NCBI RefSeq assembly: GCF_036013935.1
Contig: NZ_CP107902.1
Coordinates: 7,473,001 to 7,537,000, forward strand
From: Streptomyces sp. NBC_00461
GTDB taxonomy: Bacteria > Actinomycetota > Actinomycetes > Streptomycetales > Streptomycetaceae
Length of the DNA stretch: 64,000 bases
Direction: 5' to 3'
In this document: one piece after another, positions 25,949 to 34,187 of the stretch
Numbering within the stretch: position 1 is the first letter of the stretch
Layout: each line of letters starts with the position of its first letter
The notes under the pieces: model-generated
Told to the model about the DNA's origin: nothing
What the model saw: only the letters and a program-made list of their open reading frames with translations
Database searches by the model: none
Translations under genes and position numbers: made by a program

Positions 25949-27436
25949 GTGACCTCCGAGCAGGTGTGTGTGGGCCCGGCCCCGTCCTCCGTCTCCTCCG
26001 ACCTGGACGAGGCGGTGCACCGCTGTCTCGTCGCAGGCTTCGAGGGCACGACGGCCTTCCCCGACACCCTCAAGCGGCTCGTCGACCGGGGCCTGGGCGG
26101 CGTCATCCTCTTCACGCGCAACGTACGCGACGCGGAGCAGGTCCGACAGCTCACCGACGCCCTGCGTGCGATCCGGCCCGATCTGATGGTGGGCATCGAC
26201 AACGAGGGCGGCGGCATCGGCCATCTGGTCGGCGCGGGCGCCCCCGAGGTCCCCGGCTCCTACGCCCTCGGCGTCGCCGACGACCCGGCGCTGACCGCCC
26301 TCTGCGCCGACGCGCTCGCCGGCCACCTGGCCACGCTCGGCATCACCGCCTCGTACGCCCCCGTAGCCGATCTCCAGCAACAGCCGCGCAACCCGATCGT
26401 GCGCACCCGCTCCTTCGGCGCCGAACCCGCGCTCGCCGCCCGTCACCTGCGCGCCTGGATCACCGCCACCGAAGCCCGCGGCATAGCCTCCTGCGCCAAG
26501 CACTTCCCCGGCCACGGCGGCACCGAGACCGACAGCCACTACGGCCTCGCGGTCGACCCGCGGCCGCAGGACGAACTCCTCGCCGACCTCGAACCCTTCC
26601 GTGCGGCCGTCGCCGCCGGGGTGCCGATGCTGATGAGCGCGCACGTCGTCTACCCGGCCCTGGACGCCAACCGGCCCGCCACCCTCAGCCGCCGCATCCT
26701 GGGCGATCTGCTCCGTCACGAGATCGGCTTCGACGGCGTGCTGGTCAGCGACGCCCTGGAGATGAAGGCGATCTCCGACGGCTACGGTGAGGCGGCCGGC
26801 GCGCGTATCGCCCTCGCGGCGGGCGCTGACCAGGTGATCGTCGCCGTACCGGACCTGGAGGTCACGCTGGGCTGCCGGGACGCGCTGCTCGACGCCGTGG
26901 AATCAGGTCGGCTGTCCGATGAGCGGGTGTGGGAGGCGGCGGGGCGGGTGCGACGGCTCGCCGAGCGGTACGCCGACCCGGCCGGGCCGGTGGCCGGCTG
27001 GGACGCCGGGGCCGGGCTGGAGGCGGCGCGGCGTGCCGTGCGCAGCCGGGCCGTGCCGCGGCCCGTGCGCGGCGCCCATGTCGTCGACCTCTTCCCGCCT
27101 CCGCACCCCGCCCTCAACTGGGGCGGCGAGGACCTCCTGACCGAGCTGCGCCCCGTCGACCCCACCGCGGGCGGCGCGGCGGTGAGCGGGGAGCCGGCCG
27201 ACCCGGGCGCCCTGATCGACTGCATCCTGCGCATGTCCGCCGCCACGCCCCTGGTCGTGGCCACGTGCGACGCCGCACTGCATCCCTGGCAGGCGCGCTT
27301 CCGGGACGCCCTGCTGGCCCGGCGTCCGGACGCGACACGCGTGGACACCGGGCTCCCGGAGGGCGGCGACCTGTTCTCCTACGGGCGTGGGCGCGTCAAT
27401 CTGCGGGCCGTGGCCGAGGTACTCGCCGGCGTCTGA
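25949..27436 (+). CDS. nagZ: GH3 beta-N-acetylhexosaminidase, NagZ type
   Basis: This 495-aa protein is read from GTG 25949; the start is uncertain because GGAG overlaps it, and GTG 25964 is possible. The NagZ catalytic loop is complete: KHFPGHGGTETDSH at 184-197, with the D195-H197 dyad acting as acid/base. The nucleophile is D268 in VLVSDALEMKAI. The N-terminal barrel begins near FPDTLKRLVDRGLGGVILF. Residues beyond ~350 form an extra C-terminal domain not found in 340-aa Gram-negative NagZ. NagZ enzymes release terminal beta-GlcNAc from muropeptides or chito-oligosaccharides. No signal peptide is seen, so it acts on imported or recycled sugars. It sits at the edge of the glycan locus with an operator-like site upstream. 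Confidence 0.93.
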   Translation: MTSEQVCVGPAPSSVSSDLDEAVHRCLVAGFEGTTAFPDTLKRLVDRGLGGVILFTRNVRDAEQVRQLTDALRAIRPDLMVGIDNEGGGIGHLVGAGAPEVPGSYALGVADDPALTALCADALAGHLATLGITASYAPVADLQQQPRNPIVRTRSFGAEPALAARHLRAWITATEARGIASCAKHFPGHGGTETDSHYGLAVDPRPQDELLADLEPFRAAVAAGVPMLMSAHVVYPALDANRPATLSRRILGDLLRHEIGFDGVLVSDALEMKAISDGYGEAAGARIALAAGADQVIVAVPDLEVTLGCRDALLDAVESGRLSDERVWEAAGRVRRLAERYADPAGPVAGWDAGAGLEAARRAVRSRAVPRPVRGAHVVDLFPPPHPALNWGGEDLLTELRPVDPTAGGAAVSGEPADPGALIDCILRMSAATPLVVATCDAALHPWQARFRDALLARRPDATRVDTGLPEGGDLFSYGRGRVNLRAVAEVLAGV

Positions 27437-27444
27437 CGGCCGTC

Positions 27445-27486
27445 ACGGCAGTCGTACGGCAGTCGTACGGTCGTCACGGCAGTCGT
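27445..27486. repeat. 11-bp repeats between convergent stops
   Basis: ACGGCAGTCGT occurs at 27445-27455, 27456-27466 and 27476-27486. The last copy overlaps the stop of the GH5 gene (27474-27476). It fills the 37-bp gap between the nagZ and GH5 3' ends. Confidence 0.8.
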
Positions 27487-28691
27487 ACGGTCTTCTCGAT
27501 TCCGCGTGCTGCCAAGTACTCGGCGTCGTCCGCCCGTTCGGCGAGCACCACTGCCGGGCGTCCGCCCTGCCTGCGCAGTCGCATCCACTCCTCGAAGTAC
27601 GCACCGCCCGGACCGGACACGGAGCGGGTGGCGGGCGTGCAGTCCAACACCAGGGCCGTGTCGCGGAGTTGAGGGGAGGCGGGCTTCGCGCGCAGCTCGG
27701 CGACCGTCTCCGACAGGGCCTCGGCGATCGGCTTGGCGCGGCCCGCGGAGTCGAACAGGCCCAGCGTGTACTCCAGCTCCGGGTAGTCGGCCAGCGCACG
27801 GTCCACGTCGTGGGAGCACCACCAGGTCACGCCCCAAAGCCCCTGGCAGTCGGCCGCGTTGAGGACCGTGGCGCGGGCGAAGCGCGGGGCGTCGGCCGCC
27901 GGGATGTGCGGCTCGGGCGCGCCGGTCTCCTGGACCCAGACGGGGCGGGCGGGATCGTCGGCGTACGCCTTCGCGAGTTCGGTGCCGTACTCGGCGAGGT
28001 GCAGCACCTCGAAGGAGCCGGGACCGTACCGGCCGGCGCAGTTGGCGGAGAACACCCAGGGGTGGACGGTCGTCACGTCGCCCTTGCGGGCCGAGGCCTC
28101 GGGGGTGAACGGGTGGTCGTCGCCGTACCAGGCGGCGTCGTAGGCGGAGTGCGTGGCCAGCTGTCCCGGGCGCAGTCCCTCCCGGGCGGCCGCCAGCAGG
28201 GTGTCGAGGTAGTGGTCGACCTCGTCCGCCGTCACCGGGTTGTGCTCGACCAGGTTGTTGAGTTCGTTGCCCAGCTGCAGGCCGATGAGGTTGGGGCGGC
28301 CGGCGAGGGCGCGGCCGAGCGTGCGCAGCAGTTCCGCCTGCGCGTCGACGGCCTCCGGGTCGGTGAAGACGTTGCGGTGGTGCCAGCTGCGGGTCCACTC
28401 CGGATAGAAGTCGAAGCTGGAGAGGTGGCCCTGCACGCCGTCCACCATGACGTCGAGGCCGGCCTCGGCCGCCAGGTCGACCAGCCGCACCAGCTGGTCG
28501 ACGGCGGCGGAGCGGATGAGGGTGCGGTTGGGCTGGAGCAGCGGCCAGAGGTGGAAGACCCGCACGTGGTCGAGGCCGAGGCCGGCGATCTGGGCCAGGT
28601 CCTCGCGGGCGCGGAGCGGGTCGAAGTCGTGCCAGGAGTGGAACCAGTCGCGGCGGGGCGTGTAGTTGACGCCGAAGCGGAGTGGATGGAT
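27474..28691 (-). CDS. GH5-like beta-glycosidase (possible Man-beta-1,4-GlcNAc mannosidase)
   Basis: About 405 aa from the segment IHPLRFGVNYTPRRDWFHSW. The TIM barrel has VDGVQGHLSS, the acid/base Glu in LQLGNELNN (~E143) and the nucleophile in VWVQETGAP (~E255), the clan GH-A pattern. GAGGAGG lies about six bases before an ATC codon at 28691, where a start belongs. No ATG, GTG or TTG sits there; the frame stays open far upstream, with TTG 28772 the nearest alternative. No signal peptide is visible. Subfamily GH5_18 in Bifidobacterium cleaves the Man-beta-1,4-GlcNAc core of N-glycans, and the context (alpha-mannosidase, GlcNAc kinase, importer) suits that. The subfamily is my inference. It is divergent from the kinase gene. 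Confidence 0.85.
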   Translation of the reverse strand: MHPLRFGVNYTPRRDWFHSWHDFDPLRAREDLAQIAGLGLDHVRVFHLWPLLQPNRTLIRSAAVDQLVRLVDLAAEAGLDVMVDGVQGHLSSFDFYPEWTRSWHHRNVFTDPEAVDAQAELLRTLGRALAGRPNLIGLQLGNELNNLVEHNPVTADEVDHYLDTLLAAAREGLRPGQLATHSAYDAAWYGDDHPFTPEASARKGDVTTVHPWVFSANCAGRYGPGSFEVLHLAEYGTELAKAYADDPARPVWVQETGAPEPHIPAADAPRFARATVLNAADCQGLWGVTWWCSHDVDRALADYPELEYTLGLFDSAGRAKPIAEALSETVAELRAKPASPQLRDTALVLDCTPATRSVSGPGGAYFEEWMRLRRQGGRPAVVLAERADDAEYLAARGIEKTVRLP

Positions 28692-28760
28692 GGGATCCTC
28701 CTCGGGTCGGGGCCGGGCCCCGAAGGCGGGACCTGTCCGTGGGACGGGGCTTGTCTCTGC

Positions 28761-28775
28761 TGAATGTATCAACCA
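28761..28775. promoter_or_regulatory. Candidate operator between GH5 and kinase genes
   Basis: TGAATGTATCAACCA matches TGGTTCAATCAACCA at 11 of 15 positions with an intact AACCA right arm. A further half-site TTGAACCA lies at 28800-28807. It is 13-27 bp upstream of the kinase ATG and 70-84 bp upstream of the GH5 start, so it could control both. Confidence 0.5.
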
Positions 28776-28787
28776 CCATGGTCGGTA

Positions 28788-29894
28788 ATGAATAGCGATT
28801 TGAACCAAGCTTCCGGTGGATCGGAACCGGCCGCGGGGCCGGCTGCGGAGCCGGCGCTGGTGGTCGGCCTCGACGCCGGCGGTACGCGCACCCGGGCGGT
28901 CCTCGCCGCGGCGGCGGACGGCCGTGTCCTCGGCGAGGGCGCCGCCGGTCCGGGCAACGCCCTCACGATCCCGCTGCCCCGGCTCACCGAGCACCTCGCC
29001 GAGGCCGTGGCCCGCGCGGTGCCGGCGTCCGCGCGGGGCCGTGTCGTGGCGGTGGCCGGCGGCTTCGCGGGCGCCACGGGGGCATCGGAGGACGAGCCCG
29101 GTCGTCTCAACGCACTGGCCGCCCTGACCGCCGCCCTGGGGCCGCTCGGCATCACGGCGGGCCGGATCGGCATCAGCAGCGACATCGAGGCCGCCTTCGC
29201 CTCCGCTCCCGGCGCCCCGGCCGACGGCCTCGCGCTGGTCGCCGGTACGGGGGCCGTCGCGATGCGCATCACCGACCGCCGCTGCACGGCCACCGTCGAC
29301 GGTGACGGCTGGCTCCTCGGCGACGACGGCAGCGGCTTCTGGATCGGCCGCGAGGCGGTCCGGGCCGCGCTGCGGATGGCGGACGGGAGGGGCGGGGCGA
29401 CCGTCCTGGCGGCAGCGGTGGGCAGGGCGCTGGGGCTGCCGGCGGAGGTCCTGCCGGACGCCGACTCCGCCGGCCCCGAGACCGAGGGGTCGCTCGCCGG
29501 TTCCGGGGCGGGCGACCCCTCCTACGACACCCCCGTGCCTCACGGCTGGCCCCGCCCCCGCCGCGAGGCCTACCGCATGCGTCTGCTCCCCGTCGTCATG
29601 GCCGGGCCCCCGACCCGGCTGGCCCGCCTCGCCCCGCTCGTGGCCGAGGCGGCCCGGGAGAAGGACCGTACGGCGGCGGCGATCCTCGACGAGGCGGTGG
29701 ACCGACTGACCGACAGCATCCGGGCGTTGGAGCCACGGGGCGGCGAACGCGTCGTCGCGACCGGCGGCCTGCTCGGCCCCGAAGGCCCCCTGAGCGCCCC
29801 CCTCACCGCCCGCCTCGAAACCCTCGGCCTCACCCTCGACTGGGTGGCCGACGGCTGCCCCGGAGCCGTCGCCTTCGCCCGCCTCCTCGTCTGA
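28788..29894 (+). CDS. BadF/BadG-type sugar kinase, GlcNAc kinase-like
   Basis: This 368-aa protein is read from ATG 28788; ATG 28764 is in frame but lies within the operator. ASKHA-fold ATP-binding motifs: phosphate 1 VVGLDAGGTRTRAVL (DAGGT at 29-33), phosphate 2 LVAGTGAVA, and the family block GWLLGDDGSGFWIGREA. This is the BadF/BcrA-type ATPase family that includes eukaryotic and bacterial N-acetylglucosamine kinases. The expected reaction is GlcNAc plus ATP to GlcNAc-6-phosphate in the cytosol, placing it after NagZ and the GH5 enzyme. GlcN or another hexose as substrate cannot be excluded. It is followed by a second GH3 gene on the same strand. Confidence 0.85.
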   Translation: MNSDLNQASGGSEPAAGPAAEPALVVGLDAGGTRTRAVLAAAADGRVLGEGAAGPGNALTIPLPRLTEHLAEAVARAVPASARGRVVAVAGGFAGATGASEDEPGRLNALAALTAALGPLGITAGRIGISSDIEAAFASAPGAPADGLALVAGTGAVAMRITDRRCTATVDGDGWLLGDDGSGFWIGREAVRAALRMADGRGGATVLAAAVGRALGLPAEVLPDADSAGPETEGSLAGSGAGDPSYDTPVPHGWPRPRREAYRMRLLPVVMAGPPTRLARLAPLVAEAAREKDRTAAAILDEAVDRLTDSIRALEPRGGERVVATGGLLGPEGPLSAPLTARLETLGLTLDWVADGCPGAVAFARLLV

Positions 29895-29977
29895 CCGGCA
29901 CACACGAATGACCGGCGGACACGAATGACCGGCGGACACGAATGACCGGCGGACACGAATGACCGGCACACAAGAAA
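29893..29977. repeat. Five tandem copies of a 17-bp repeat between kinase and GH3 genes
   Basis: GACCGGCGGACACGAAT occurs perfectly at 29910-29926, 29927-29943 and 29944-29960. Variant copies flank it at 29893-29909 and 29961-29977. The array starts two bases into the kinase stop codon and ends 11 bp before the GH3 ATG, overlapping its ribosome site. It has the same 17-bp period as the repeat at 297-345 but a different sequence. Confidence 0.95.
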
Positions 29978-29988
29978 GGACCGGCCGC

Positions 29989-32301
29989 ATGCCGACTCCA
30001 CACCCCGCGGCCGACCGCGCCGGATCCACTCCCCAAGGGGGCGTCGGTCACGGAGAGCCGACGGTCTTGGACGACCGCGTCCGCGACGGCGGTCCCGCGT
30101 ATCGAGACCCCACCGCCCCCGTCGAAACCCGCGTCCGCGACCTCCTGTCCCGTATGACCCTGCGGGAGAAGGCCGGGCAGGTCAATCAGCGGATGTATGG
30201 CTGGGACGCCTACCGGCGGGCTCCCGGCGGGGGTTATGAACTCACCGACGCCCTGTACGCCGAGACGGAGCGTTTCGAGGGGCTCGGTGCGCTCTACGGG
30301 CTGATGCGTGCCGATGCCTGGTCGGGTGTCGGGCACGGCGACGGGCCGGGGGCGCACGACAGTGCGGGCCTTGCCGAGCTGGTGCAGCGGCATGTCGTCA
30401 GGCGCAGCCGGCTCGGTGTTCCCGCGCTGTTCGTCGAGGAGGTGCCGCACGGCCACATGGCCCTGGACGGCACGGTGCTGCCCGTCAACCTGGCCGTCGG
30501 CGCCACCTGGGACCCCGAGCTGTACGAGCGCGCCGCCGCCCACGCCGCCGCCGAACTCCGCGCCCGTGGCGGCCACTTGGCCCTCACCTCGGCCCTCGAC
30601 ATCGCCCGCGACCCCCGCTGGGGCCGTACCGAGGAGTGCTTCGGCGAGGACCCGTACCTCGCCGCCCGCCTGACAGAAGCACTCGTGCGCGGCATGCAGG
30701 GAGGGCCCGCCGAGTACTTCGCCGCCGACAAGGCTCCCGTCGTCCTCAAGCACTTCGCCGGGCAGGGCTCCACCGTCGGCGGCCGCAACTCCGCCGAGTC
30801 CGAGCTGGGCCAGAGGGAACTGCACGAGATCCATCTCCCGGCCGCCCGCGCGGGCATCCGCGCCAAGGCGGCCGGCGTCATGGCCGCGTACAACGAGGTC
30901 GACGGGACGCCGTGTTCCGGCAACCGTGCCCTGCTCACCGGACTCCTGCGCGAGAGCTGGGGATTCGAGGGCCTGGTGATGGCGGACGGGCTGGCCGTGG
31001 ACCGACTGGCCCGCATCACCGGGGACAAGGTCTCCGCGGGCGCCCTCGCCCTCGACGCGGGCGTGGACCTGAGCCTGTGGGACGAGGGCTTCACGCACCT
31101 TGCGGAGGCGGTCGAGCGCGGGCTCGTCGAGGAGTCCGTCCTGGACGCCGCCGTCGCCCGCGTCCTGCGCCTGAAGTTCCGCCTCGGACTCTTCGAACGG
31201 CCCTACGGGGGCAGTGAGTTGCCCCCTCCCGAGCAGGGCCGGGCGTTGAGCACCGCCCTGGCCCGCGCCTCGGTCACCCTCCTCCACAACAACGGCGGCG
31301 CCCTCCCGATCCCGGCGACCGTCTCCCGTATCGCCGTCCTGGGTCCGCAATCCGCCACGCCCGCCCACCAGTCGGGCGACTACACGGCTCCTCAGCGCGC
31401 CGGCAGCAGCGTCCTCGACGGGCTGCGCACGCTCGCCCCGCCCGGCACCGACATCCGGTACGCCCGTGGCTGCGCCCTCACCGGCGGCGACCTCTCCGGC
31501 ATCCCGGAGGCGGTCGCCGCTGCCGCCGCCTCCGACGTCGCCGTGCTGGTACTGGGCGGCAGCAGCGCCCGCAGCCCCGAGACGGACTTCGCCGCCAACG
31601 GGGCCGCGCTCACGGCCGTTTCCGAGATGACCTGCGGCGAAGGCGTCGACCTCGCCGGGCTGCGGTTGGGCAGGGCCCAGTACGTCCTCCTGGACACCGT
31701 CGTCGCGACGGGCACGCCGACGGTGGTCGTGCTGGTCCAGGGCCGCCCGCATGTCGTGCCCGAGACCGCGGCCGCCCTGCTCACCGCCTGGTACCCGGGC
31801 CCGTGGGGCGGCGACGCGATCGCCGAGGTGCTGCTCGGGCACGCCGATCCGCGCGGCCGGCTGCCGCTGTCCGTGCCCCGCTCGGCGGCCCAACTCCCCG
31901 TCCACTACAACCACAAGGACACCGAGTACGGCGGCTATGCGGACGAGGACGCCGAGCCACAGCACTCCTTCGGGCACGGGCTGTCGTACACGACCTTCGC
32001 CTACGGCCCGCCCGGCACGGACGGGCACACCGTGACGGTCGACGTCACCAACACCGGTCGGCGGCACGGGCGTTCGGTCGTGCAGGTCTATCTGCGGCGT
32101 CTGATCACGTCCACCTGGCCGCGCACCCTCGAACTGTGCGCGTTCGAGGGTGTCGACCTGGCACCCGGCGAGTGCCGTACGGTCACCCTGCCGCTCGACA
32201 GGGACCGGCTCGCCGGGACCACGACCGCGGAGATCCGGGTGGCCCAGTCCTCGCGGGCGGCGCTCACCGCCGTACCCGCAGTGCTGGACGTCAGAGCTTG
32301 A
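29989..32301 (+). CDS. GH3 beta-glycosidase with C-terminal FnIII-like domain
   Basis: This 770-aa protein starts at ATG 29989 with AAAGGA nine bases upstream. The N-terminal barrel has LLSRMTLREKAGQVNQ, DPRWGRTEECFGEDP, KHFAGQGSTVGGRN (KH at 254-255) and nucleophile D333 in GLVMADGLAVD. The alpha/beta sandwich has TLLHNNGGALPI and VAVLVLGGSSARS. The Fn3-like domain follows (from about 665, FGHGLSYTTFAYG and GRSVVQVYLRRL). Multidomain GH3 enzymes are beta-glucosidases, beta-xylosidases or relatives, and the linkage cannot be read here. No signal peptide is visible, so it is intracellular. It converges with the permease gene with an 11-bp overlap. Confidence 0.93.
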   Translation: MPTPHPAADRAGSTPQGGVGHGEPTVLDDRVRDGGPAYRDPTAPVETRVRDLLSRMTLREKAGQVNQRMYGWDAYRRAPGGGYELTDALYAETERFEGLGALYGLMRADAWSGVGHGDGPGAHDSAGLAELVQRHVVRRSRLGVPALFVEEVPHGHMALDGTVLPVNLAVGATWDPELYERAAAHAAAELRARGGHLALTSALDIARDPRWGRTEECFGEDPYLAARLTEALVRGMQGGPAEYFAADKAPVVLKHFAGQGSTVGGRNSAESELGQRELHEIHLPAARAGIRAKAAGVMAAYNEVDGTPCSGNRALLTGLLRESWGFEGLVMADGLAVDRLARITGDKVSAGALALDAGVDLSLWDEGFTHLAEAVERGLVEESVLDAAVARVLRLKFRLGLFERPYGGSELPPPEQGRALSTALARASVTLLHNNGGALPIPATVSRIAVLGPQSATPAHQSGDYTAPQRAGSSVLDGLRTLAPPGTDIRYARGCALTGGDLSGIPEAVAAAAASDVAVLVLGGSSARSPETDFAANGAALTAVSEMTCGEGVDLAGLRLGRAQYVLLDTVVATGTPTVVVLVQGRPHVVPETAAALLTAWYPGPWGGDAIAEVLLGHADPRGRLPLSVPRSAAQLPVHYNHKDTEYGGYADEDAEPQHSFGHGLSYTTFAYGPPGTDGHTVTVDVTNTGRRHGRSVVQVYLRRLITSTWPRTLELCAFEGVDLAPGECRTVTLPLDRDRLAGTTTAEIRVAQSSRAALTAVPAVLDVRA

Positions 32302-33169
32302 CGGCTCCCGAGGAGACACCCTTGTAGAACCACCGCTGGGTGATCACGAACAGCACCAGGACCGGGATGACGGAGATCACCGAGCCGGCCATGACCACCC
32401 GCTGGTCGTAGCCGAACGACGAGCTCTGCAGCCGGGAGAGCCCCAGCGTCAGCGTCATGTGGTCCTCGGAGCGCAGCACGATCAGCGGCCAGAGGAAATC
32501 GTCCCAGGCGCTGATGAACGTGTTGATCGTGACGACCAGGATCGCGCCCCATGCCGACGGCAGGTAGAGGTGGCGGAAGCGTTGCCACTCGCCCGCCCCG
32601 TCGAGCATCGCCGAGTCCTCGATCTCGCGCGGCACCGCGAGGAACGCGCCGCGCATCAGCAGGACGTTGATGGCGCCCACGAACCCGGGCAGCCACACGC
32701 CCACCAGGTTGTCGACCAGGCCCAGGTCGCGGATGCTCAGAAACAGCGACACCATGATCGACTCGAAGGGGAACATCATCGAGGCGACCAGCACGACCCA
32801 GACCGCCTTGCGGCCCTTCCAGCCGGGCTTGGAGAGCATGTAGCCGGCCGTGGTGGAGAACACCAGCTGGCTGGCGATCGACAGCACGACCACGAGCGCG
32901 CTGTTCCCGATGTACGTGGCCACCGGCACCTGGTCGAAGACCTGGCGGTACGCGCGCAGTGTCGGGTGGTGCGGCAGGAGCGAGGCGTTCGCGCCGAAGA
33001 CGTCCTCGCTCGTGCTCTTCAGCGAGGCCAGGAGCTGCCAGACCAGCGGGCCGACCGTGATGCCGAGCACGAAGAGCAACAGCAGGTAGCGGACGACGAG
33101 TTCGCGGGGACGGCCGTAGTCCCGCCAGCGCGGCACCAGGCGCCGGGGCTTGTCCACTGCGGTCGTCAT
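32291..33169 (-). CDS. Sugar ABC transporter permease, MalG type
   Basis: This 292-aa protein starts at ATG 33169, overlapping the upstream permease stop by four bases. Six helices are visible, and the EAA-type loop is FLAVPREIEDSAMLDGAGEWQ, which contacts the ATPase. The C-terminus VITQRWFYKGVSSGAVKL is the classic CUT1 ending. No ATPase gene lies in the locus; CUT1 importers in Streptomyces often share the MsiK ATPase encoded elsewhere. It forms an importer with the two upstream genes. Confidence 0.95.
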   Translation of the reverse strand: MTTAVDKPRRLVPRWRDYGRPRELVVRYLLLLFVLGITVGPLVWQLLASLKSTSEDVFGANASLLPHHPTLRAYRQVFDQVPVATYIGNSALVVVLSIASQLVFSTTAGYMLSKPGWKGRKAVWVVLVASMMFPFESIMVSLFLSIRDLGLVDNLVGVWLPGFVGAINVLLMRGAFLAVPREIEDSAMLDGAGEWQRFRHLYLPSAWGAILVVTINTFISAWDDFLWPLIVLRSEDHMTLTLGLSRLQSSSFGYDQRVVMAGSVISVIPVLVLFVITQRWFYKGVSSGAVKL

Positions 33170-34185
33170 GCCTCGTCCTCCTTGGTCAGGCGCTGCGCCA
33201 GCAGGGTCAGCCCGAGGGTCAGCACGAACAGCGCCACGCTGACCGCCGAGCCGTAACCGGCGTTGCCGGTCAGCGGGTCCAGGCCGACGTCCCGGATGTA
33301 GAAGGGCAGGGTGCGGTCGGCGCCGCCGGGGCCTCCGGTGGAGCTGCCCAGCATGTAGATCTCCGTGAACACCCTGAGGGAGCCGATGCCGGTGAGTGTG
33401 CCCACGAGCATCATGGCCTGCCGTACGCCCGGCATGGTGATGTGCCAGAAGCGGCGGACGCTGCCGGCGCCGTCCATGGAGGCCGCCTCGTGCAGTTCCC
33501 TGGGCACGTTCCCCAGCGCGGCCAGATAGAAGATCATGTACCAGCCGAGCCCCTTCCACAGCGTCAGGCCCATCGCGGAGAAGAGGATGAGCCAGGAGTC
33601 GGAGAGGAACGGGACGGCGGATCTGATCAAGTGGGCTTGCTGCAGCCAGGTGTTGACGAGTCCGTCGTCGGCGAGCAGCCACTGCCAGCTCAGGCCCACG
33701 ACCACGCTGGAGGCGAGGACGGGCGTGTAGAAGGCCGAGCGGAAGAAGCCGATGCCGGGCAGGTTCTTCTCCACCAGGACGGCCAGCATCAGCGGCAGCA
33801 GCACCATCAGCGGTACGACGACCACCGCGTACAGGATGCTGTTGCGGGTCGCCAGCCAGAAGTCGGAGTCGCCCAGCATCCGGCTGTAGTTGTCCAGCCC
33901 GACGAAGCTCGCGGCGCCGCCGAGCGGCTTGGCGTTCGTGAACGACAGCAGGACGGTGTTGAGGAACGGGAAGACGCCGAAGACCACCGCGCAGACGATC
34001 GCGGGGGCGGTCCACAGCCAGGGCAGCCACCAACGGCGGTACAGCGCCGCGCCGTTGGCGCCGGGCGCGGGGCCCGGCAGCAGCGCCCGGATGATCCGGC
34101 GGGTGCGGGACGGGGCCGTGCCCGGCGCGGAGGCTGTGCGCTCCGTACCGGGCACGGACACCGGCTTCGCGGTCTCGGTCGCCAC
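33166..34185 (-). CDS. Sugar ABC transporter permease, MalF type
   Basis: This 339-aa protein starts at GTG 34185, two bases after the binding-protein stop. A ~45-residue polar N-terminal tail precedes six helices. The EAA loop is ALGNVPRELHEAASMDGAGS. It forms the membrane channel with the next gene (ATGA overlap at 33166-33169). CUT1-type importers carry oligosaccharides or glycosides. Confidence 0.95.
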   Translation of the reverse strand: MATETAKPVSVPGTERTASAPGTAPSRTRRIIRALLPGPAPGANGAALYRRWWLPWLWTAPAIVCAVVFGVFPFLNTVLLSFTNAKPLGGAASFVGLDNYSRMLGDSDFWLATRNSILYAVVVVPLMVLLPLMLAVLVEKNLPGIGFFRSAFYTPVLASSVVVGLSWQWLLADDGLVNTWLQQAHLIRSAVPFLSDSWLILFSAMGLTLWKGLGWYMIFYLAALGNVPRELHEAASMDGAGSVRRFWHITMPGVRQAMMLVGTLTGIGSLRVFTEIYMLGSSTGGPGGADRTLPFYIRDVGLDPLTGNAGYGSAVSVALFVLTLGLTLLAQRLTKEDEA

Positions 34186-34187
34186 CG

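Noticed and set aside
29893..29977. CRISPR-like array of short repeats
   Set aside because: Units are 17 bp, directly tandem, without unique spacers, and no cas genes are nearby.
27474..30029. 851-aa form of the GH5 protein from a far-upstream ATG
   Set aside because: The extra 440 residues are the antisense of the kinase gene and rich in Arg/Gly; no family similarity begins before IHPLRFGVNY.
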